NCBI GenBank assembly: GCA_002449535.1
Contig: DJWZ01000150.1
Span: 15,741 to 24,151 of the forward strand
Length of the DNA: 8,411 nt
Source of the DNA: Prevotellaceae bacterium UBA7017
GTDB taxonomy: Bacteria > Bacteroidota > Bacteroidia > Bacteroidales > Bacteroidaceae
Direction of reading: 5' to 3'
Shown: one piece after another, positions 5,648-8,411 of the stretch
Layout of the letters: the number at the start of each line of letters is the position of its first letter
Position numbering within the stretch: position 1 is the first letter of the stretch
Position numbers and translations under genes: made by a program
The notes under the pieces: generated by a model
Told to the model about the DNA's origin: nothing
The model's input: the letters and a program-made list of their open reading frames with translations, nothing else
Database searches by the model: none

Positions 5648-6991
5648 ATGAAAAAATTCATAGAGACACTGAAGAACTGTTGGAAGGTAGAGGATCTTCG
5701 TATCCGTCTTCTCATTACTATCCTCTTTGTCGCTATCTATCGTTTCGGCTCTTTCGTGGTTTTGCCGGGTATTAATCCTGCAAACCTCGAAAAGCTGCAA
5801 CAGCAGACAGCTGGAGGATTGATGTCGCTTCTTGATATGTTCTCTGGTGGTGCATTCTCAAATGCTTCAATCTTTGCGTTGGGAATTATGCCATACATCT
5901 CTGCTTCTATCGTGATGCAGTTGGTGGCAATTGCCGTTCCTTCTTTCCAGAAGATGCAGCGCGAGGGTGAGAGTGGTAGGAAGAAGATTATGCAGTACAC
6001 CCGCTACCTGACAGTGGCTATCCTGTTGTTCCAAGCACCTTCTTACCTTATGAACTTGAAGATGCAGTCACCTGGTGCACTCGCTTCAGGTCTGTCATGG
6101 ACAGAATTCATGGTTCCAGCTACAATTATTCTTGCTGCTGGTTCTATGTTTATCCTATGGCTCGGTGAGCGTATTACTGATAAGGGCGTTGGCAATGGTG
6201 TTTCACTGATCATTATGATTGGTATCATCGCACGTCTTCCTCAGGCTTTCATACAGGAAGTAGGTAGCCGCTTTACTGCTATCACAGGTGGTGGTTTGGT
6301 GATGTTTATTGCAGAAATTCTCATTCTGTATGCTGTAATATGTGCAGCTATCATGCTTGTGCAGGCTGTCCGCAAGGTTCCTGTACAGTATGCAAAGAAG
6401 TTGGTTGGAAACCAGCAGATTGGCGGTTCACGTCAGTATATACCACTGAAACTGTTCGCAGCTAATGTGATGCCTATTATCTTTGCTCAGGCTATCATGT
6501 TTATTCCTGCTATTTGTCTCCAGGCATTTGGCGGTGCAAGCATGAGTACCTTTGCTCAGGCTCTGATGGATACTCGCAGTATTCCTTATTGTGTGATTTA
6601 TGTGATATTGATTATCGCATTCACATATTTCTATACTGCCATCACACTGAATCCAACACAGATGGCTGAAGACATGAAGCGTAATAATGGTTTTATACCA
6701 GGAGTGAAGCCTGGTAAGCCAACTGCTGACTATATCGAAGAGATAATGTCTCGCTTGACACTTCCTGCTTCTTTATTCATCGCTTTCATTGCTATTATGC
6801 CAGCACTTGCAGGTGTACTTAATGTACAACAGGGATTTTCACAGTTCTTTGGTGGTACATCGCTCCTGATTTTGGTTGGTGTGGTTATTGATACACTACA
6901 GCAGATAGAGTCACATCTGATGATGCGTCATTATGATGGTCTCTTGAACAGTGGTCGTACTCGTCCACAGAATGGTGTCAGCGCTTATTAA
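5648..6991 (+). CDS. secY: Protein translocase subunit SecY
   Basis: SecY is the channel-forming inner-membrane subunit of the SecYEG translocon, moving unfolded proteins outward with SecA and inserting membrane proteins co-translationally. The 447 residues match the family (about 430-450), with ten hydrophobic segments. Seen in order are TM1 (about 20-40), the plug and TM2 region (SGGAFSNASIFALGIMPYIS, 66-85), the signature WLGERITDKGVGNGVSLIIM (171-190), the fourth cytoplasmic loop with VPVQYAKKLVG (244-254), and the fifth loop, with LNPTQMAEDMKRNNGFIPG (334-352) followed by the SecA/ribosome contact VKPGKPTADYI. Where E. coli has the functionally important Arg357 (GIRPG), this protein has Lys354 (GVKPG). 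Its stop overlaps the map start by one base. Confidence 0.98.
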   Translation: MKKFIETLKNCWKVEDLRIRLLITILFVAIYRFGSFVVLPGINPANLEKLQQQTAGGLMSLLDMFSGGAFSNASIFALGIMPYISASIVMQLVAIAVPSFQKMQREGESGRKKIMQYTRYLTVAILLFQAPSYLMNLKMQSPGALASGLSWTEFMVPATIILAAGSMFILWLGERITDKGVGNGVSLIIMIGIIARLPQAFIQEVGSRFTAITGGGLVMFIAEILILYAVICAAIMLVQAVRKVPVQYAKKLVGNQQIGGSRQYIPLKLFAANVMPIIFAQAIMFIPAICLQAFGGASMSTFAQALMDTRSIPYCVIYVILIIAFTYFYTAITLNPTQMAEDMKRNNGFIPGVKPGKPTADYIEEIMSRLTLPASLFIAFIAIMPALAGVLNVQQGFSQFFGGTSLLILVGVVIDTLQQIESHLMMRHYDGLLNSGRTRPQNGVSAY

Positions 6992-7785
6992 TGGCTATCT
7001 ATTTAAAGACTGAAGAAGAGATATCTCTGATGCGTGCTGCTAACAGACTTGTTGGCAGTACGCTCGGAGAACTTGCTAAGATAATAAAGCCTGGTGTTAG
7101 TACCGGAGAACTTAATAGAGTAGCAGAAGAATTTATACGTGACCATGGCGCAGAGCCGACATTCCTCGGTTTTCCAAATCCAAATGGGCCTGCATTTCCT
7201 GCAAGTATATGTTGCTCAGTAAATGAGTGCGTAGTACATGGGATTCCAAGTGATGAACAAATCCTTAAGGACGGTGATATCGTTTCTGTAGATTGTGGTA
7301 CATTGCTTAATGGGTATAATGGAGATTCTGCCTATACTTTTCCAGTAGGGGAGATAAGCGAGGAAGTAAGAGAATTGTTGCGAACCACGAGGGAAAGCCT
7401 TTATCTTGGTATTGAGCAAGCCGTTCATGGCGGTCATGTCGGGGATATCGGTGCAACAGTGCAGGATTATTGCGAGGCTCATGGTTATGGTGTGGTAAGA
7501 GAACTGTGCGGACATGGTATTGGTAGATTAATGCACGAAGATCCCCAGGTACCTAATTATGGTAAGCATGGTAACGGAGCAAAGCTCAAGGCAGGAATGT
7601 GCATTGCTATAGAGCCTATGATAACAATGGGAAATCGTGCTGTGTGGATGATGCCAGACAAGTGGAGCATCTGCACCCGTGACAAGAAACCGGCAGCACA
7701 TTACGAACATACCGTTGCAATATATAAAGGAAAAGCAGAGATACTCTCCTCTTTCGAAGAAATAGAAGAAATCATTAAAATTTGA
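6991..7785 (+). CDS. map: Methionine aminopeptidase, type I
   Basis: Map is a cytosolic dinuclear metalloenzyme that removes the initiator Met from new proteins after deformylation. The 264 residues match the bacterial type I enzyme (E. coli 264). All five metal ligands are visible: Asp101 (VDCG), Asp112 (NGDSA), His175 (GHGIG), Glu208 (AIEPM) and Glu239 (HYEHT), with the substrate-binding His83 in VVHGIP. The segment FPNPNGPAFPASIC (61-74) is a few residues longer than the E. coli GYHGFPASIC region. The ATG overlaps the secY stop, so translation is probably coupled. Codon use departs from its neighbours: of 11 Arg codons 5 are AGA, 1 AGG and 1 CGA, suggesting lower expression. It alone ends in TGA. 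Confidence 0.97.
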   Translation: MAIYLKTEEEISLMRAANRLVGSTLGELAKIIKPGVSTGELNRVAEEFIRDHGAEPTFLGFPNPNGPAFPASICCSVNECVVHGIPSDEQILKDGDIVSVDCGTLLNGYNGDSAYTFPVGEISEEVRELLRTTRESLYLGIEQAVHGGHVGDIGATVQDYCEAHGYGVVRELCGHGIGRLMHEDPQVPNYGKHGNGAKLKAGMCIAIEPMITMGNRAVWMMPDKWSICTRDKKPAAHYEHTVAIYKGKAEILSSFEEIEEIIKI

Positions 7786-7788
7786 GTT

Positions 7789-8007
7789 ATGGCAAAACAG
7801 GCAGCAATTGAACAGGATGGAACAATCAAGGAAGCATTGAGTAATGCAATGTTTCGTGTTGAGCTTGAAAATGGTGTAGAGATTATTGCACACATTTCTG
7901 GCAAGATGCGTATGCATTATATTAAAATCCTACCTGGTGACAAAGTAAAGGTTGAGATGAGTCCATACGATCTCACCAATGGTCGTATATGCTTTAGATA
8001 TAAATAA
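7789..8007 (+). CDS. infA: Translation initiation factor IF-1
   Basis: IF-1 binds the 30S A site during initiation and works with IF-2 and IF-3. The 72 residues are the standard length, forming a single S1-like OB-fold. Typical motifs are MAKQAAIEQDGTIKEAL at the start, FRVELENGVEIIAHISGKMR (22-41), the RNA-binding loop KILPGDKVKVEMSPYDL (46-62) and the end GRICFRYK, equivalent to GRIVFR in E. coli. It begins 3 nt after map and ends 11 nt before rpmJ. In E. coli infA lies elsewhere; its place in the spc operon is normal for Bacteroidota and Gram-positive bacteria. Confidence 0.98.
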   Translation: MAKQAAIEQDGTIKEALSNAMFRVELENGVEIIAHISGKMRMHYIKILPGDKVKVEMSPYDLTNGRICFRYK

Positions 8008-8018
8008 TCAAAATAATT

Positions 8019-8135
8019 ATGAAGACAAGAGCATCAGTAAAGAAGCGTACTCCCGACTGCGTTATCGTACGCCGTAAGGGTCGCTTATTCGTAATCAACA
8101 AAAAGAACCCAAAGTTCAAGACCCGTCAAGGATAA
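8019..8135 (+). CDS. rpmJ: 50S ribosomal protein L36 (zinc-free form)
   Basis: L36 is the smallest large-subunit protein, bound deep in 23S rRNA near the stalk base. The frame from ATG 8019 encodes 38 residues, the normal length, starting MKTRASVKKRTPDC and ending NPKFKTRQG. The classic zinc ribbon has Cys11, Cys14, Cys27 and His33; here the positions are Thr11, Cys14, Asn27 and Phe33, so three of four ligands are missing and zinc cannot be held in the usual way. Alignment is ungapped at the conserved RASVKK and KxKxRQG ends, so this is a natural C-minus form, not a damaged gene. It is the last gene before the terminator. Confidence 0.96.
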   Translation: MKTRASVKKRTPDCVIVRRKGRLFVINKKNPKFKTRQG

Positions 8136-8160
8136 AAGCTGAGGTAAGGTCTTTTTGAAG
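8118..8160 (+). other. Weak hairpin with U-rich tail over the rpmJ stop codon
   Basis: AAGACC near the end of rpmJ (8118-8123) can pair with GGTCTT (8148-8153), followed by three more T. The outer bases TTC (8115-8117) and GAA (8157-8159) could add pairs if the extra T bases bulge. The 24-nt loop contains the stop codon. It resembles a poor rho-independent terminator, but the long loop and short stem make it doubtful; it may only help protect the mRNA 3' end or be chance. Confidence 0.25.
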
Positions 8161-8166
8161 TTAAAA

Positions 8167-8181
8167 AACATTAAAAATGTT
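8167..8181 (+). repeat. AT-rich hairpin and tandem TGTTAA repeat after rpmJ
   Basis: AACATT (8167-8172) pairs perfectly with AATGTT (8176-8181) around an AAA loop. A direct TGTTAA TGTTAA repeat at 8178-8189 offers a second copy of AATGTT (8182-8187) as an alternative partner. Low complexity makes chance likely; no function is assigned. Confidence 0.25.
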
Positions 8182-8191
8182 AATGTTAATA

Positions 8192-8231
8192 CACCCAAAG
8201 AGTTAAAAAGTTTTCGGGTGAGGTTTTTTTT
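8192..8231 (+). terminator. Rho-independent terminator after rpmJ
   Basis: CACCC (8192-8196) pairs with GGGTG (8216-8220). After one A-C mismatch, AAGA (8198-8201) pairs with TTTT (8211-8214, one G-U pair), leaving a short A-rich loop. After AGG comes a run of eight T (8224-8231), so the layout is that of an intrinsic terminator. It would end the S10-spc transcript after rpmJ and separate it from rpsM. Read-through is possible because the stem is modest. Confidence 0.65.
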
Positions 8232-8242
8232 GTGTACCTTTG
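8212..8242 (+). promoter_or_regulatory. Bacteroidota-type sigma-70 (RpoD) promoter for rpsM/alpha operon
   Basis: TACCTTTG at 8235-8242 matches the Bacteroidota -7 consensus TAnnTTTG exactly. A -33 element TTTC (8212-8215, consensus TTTG) lies 19 nt upstream, the expected spacing. Transcription should start about 4 to 8 nt after the box, giving a leader of roughly 60-70 nt before rpsM. The -33 element sits in the 3' arm of the terminator hairpin and the T-tract fills the spacer, so terminator and promoter share bases. Confidence 0.7.
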
Positions 8243-8261
8243 CACCTCAAAATCGTTTTAA

Positions 8262-8305
8262 AACTCAATGAGTTAAGTATTAGCGAGTTATTTATTCACT
8301 TAATT
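8262..8305 (+). promoter_or_regulatory. Leader of rpsM with two mutually exclusive hairpins
   Basis: AACTCAATGAGTT (8262-8274) is a perfect palindrome around A8268 and can form a small hairpin (AACTC/GAGTT). Overlapping it, AGTTAAGT (8271-8278) can pair with ACTTAATT (8298-8305) as an 8-bp stem (one G-U) that ends 7 nt before the rpsM ATG. The two structures share 8271-8274 and cannot coexist. A regulatory switch is inference only; the region is AT-rich. Confidence 0.3.
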
Positions 8306-8312
8306 AACAATT

Positions 8313-8411
8313 ATGGCAATAAGAATTGTTGGAGTAGATTTGCCCCAGAACAAGCGTGGCGAAATCGCATTGACCTACATTTATGGAATAGGTCGAAGTA
8401 GTTCAGCAAAG
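8313..8411 (+). CDS. rpsM: 30S ribosomal protein S13 (3' truncated by window edge)
   Basis: S13 lies at the top of the 30S head, contacts the P-site tRNA and forms intersubunit bridges with L5. Only the first 33 codons are present, MAIRIVGVDLPQNKRGEIAL followed by TYIYGIGRSSSAK. These match the family's start, where the helix-two-turns-helix region with YGIGR.SA is a signature. It opens the alpha operon (rpsM-rpsK-rpsD-rpoA-rplQ in most bacteria), which presumably continues downstream. The ATG is preceded by AATTAACAATT with no Shine-Dalgarno sequence, and a 177-nt spacer carrying its own promoter precedes it. Confidence 0.96.
   Translation, partial: MAIRIVGVDLPQNKRGEIALTYIYGIGRSSSAK

Noticed and set aside
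7528..7917. 129-codon minus-strand ORF across the map-infA junction
   Set aside because: Shadow of two certain genes on the + strand; composition rich in Cys, His and Phe with no family resemblance.
1..8411. Novel defence, mobile or biosynthetic system
   Set aside because: Every stretch over 200 nt is accounted for by conserved ribosomal, secretion or initiation genes; no insertion, inverted terminal repeat, CRISPR array or unknown ORF was found.

Overview
This window is a piece of the large ribosomal-protein super-operon (the distal S10 cluster, the whole spc cluster, and the first codons of the alpha cluster) from a member of the Bacteroidota. It is most likely in the order Bacteroidales and looks most like Prevotella or a relative. 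That placement rests on the gene order with map, infA and rpmJ between secY and rpsM, a near-perfect Bacteroidota -7 promoter box (TACCTTTG) before rpsM, the scarcity of Shine-Dalgarno sequences, a 38-residue L36 without its zinc ligands, and the overall protein character. The genus is an inference from memory of family sequences, not from a search.

Layout, all on the + strand: rpsC (3' part, S3), rplP (L16), rpmC (L29), rpsQ (S17), rplN (L14), rplX (L24), rplE (L5), rpsN (S14), an 84-nt gap with a hairpin, rpsH (S8), rplF (L6), rplR (L18), rpsE (S5), rpmD (L30, short), rplO (L15), secY, map, infA (IF-1), rpmJ (L36, short), a 177-nt gap with a terminator, a promoter and a leader, then rpsM (S13, first 33 codons). 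Apart from the two larger gaps, spacers are 2 to 34 nt, and rplX/rplE and secY/map overlap by one base (TAATG), so the set up to rpmJ reads as one transcription unit with translational coupling at two joints. Sixteen of the eighteen visible stop codons are TAA; rplN ends in TAG and map in TGA.

The genes work together in making and using ribosomes. Thirteen whole and two partial ribosomal proteins plus IF-1 build or start the ribosome, SecY receives nascent secreted and membrane proteins at the inner membrane, and Map removes the initiator methionine from many of the products.

I found no new system here: the coding content is ordinary and highly conserved. The observations worth a second look are non-coding: a two-helix hairpin just before rpsH (S8), a perfect 8-bp inverted repeat at the secY start with an upstream copy of one arm, a rho-independent terminator whose 3' arm overlaps the promoter for the alpha operon, two mutually exclusive hairpins in the rpsM leader, and three start codons with real Shine-Dalgarno sequences in a lineage that seldom uses them. 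No RNA genes, mobile elements, CRISPR arrays or phage remnants were seen.
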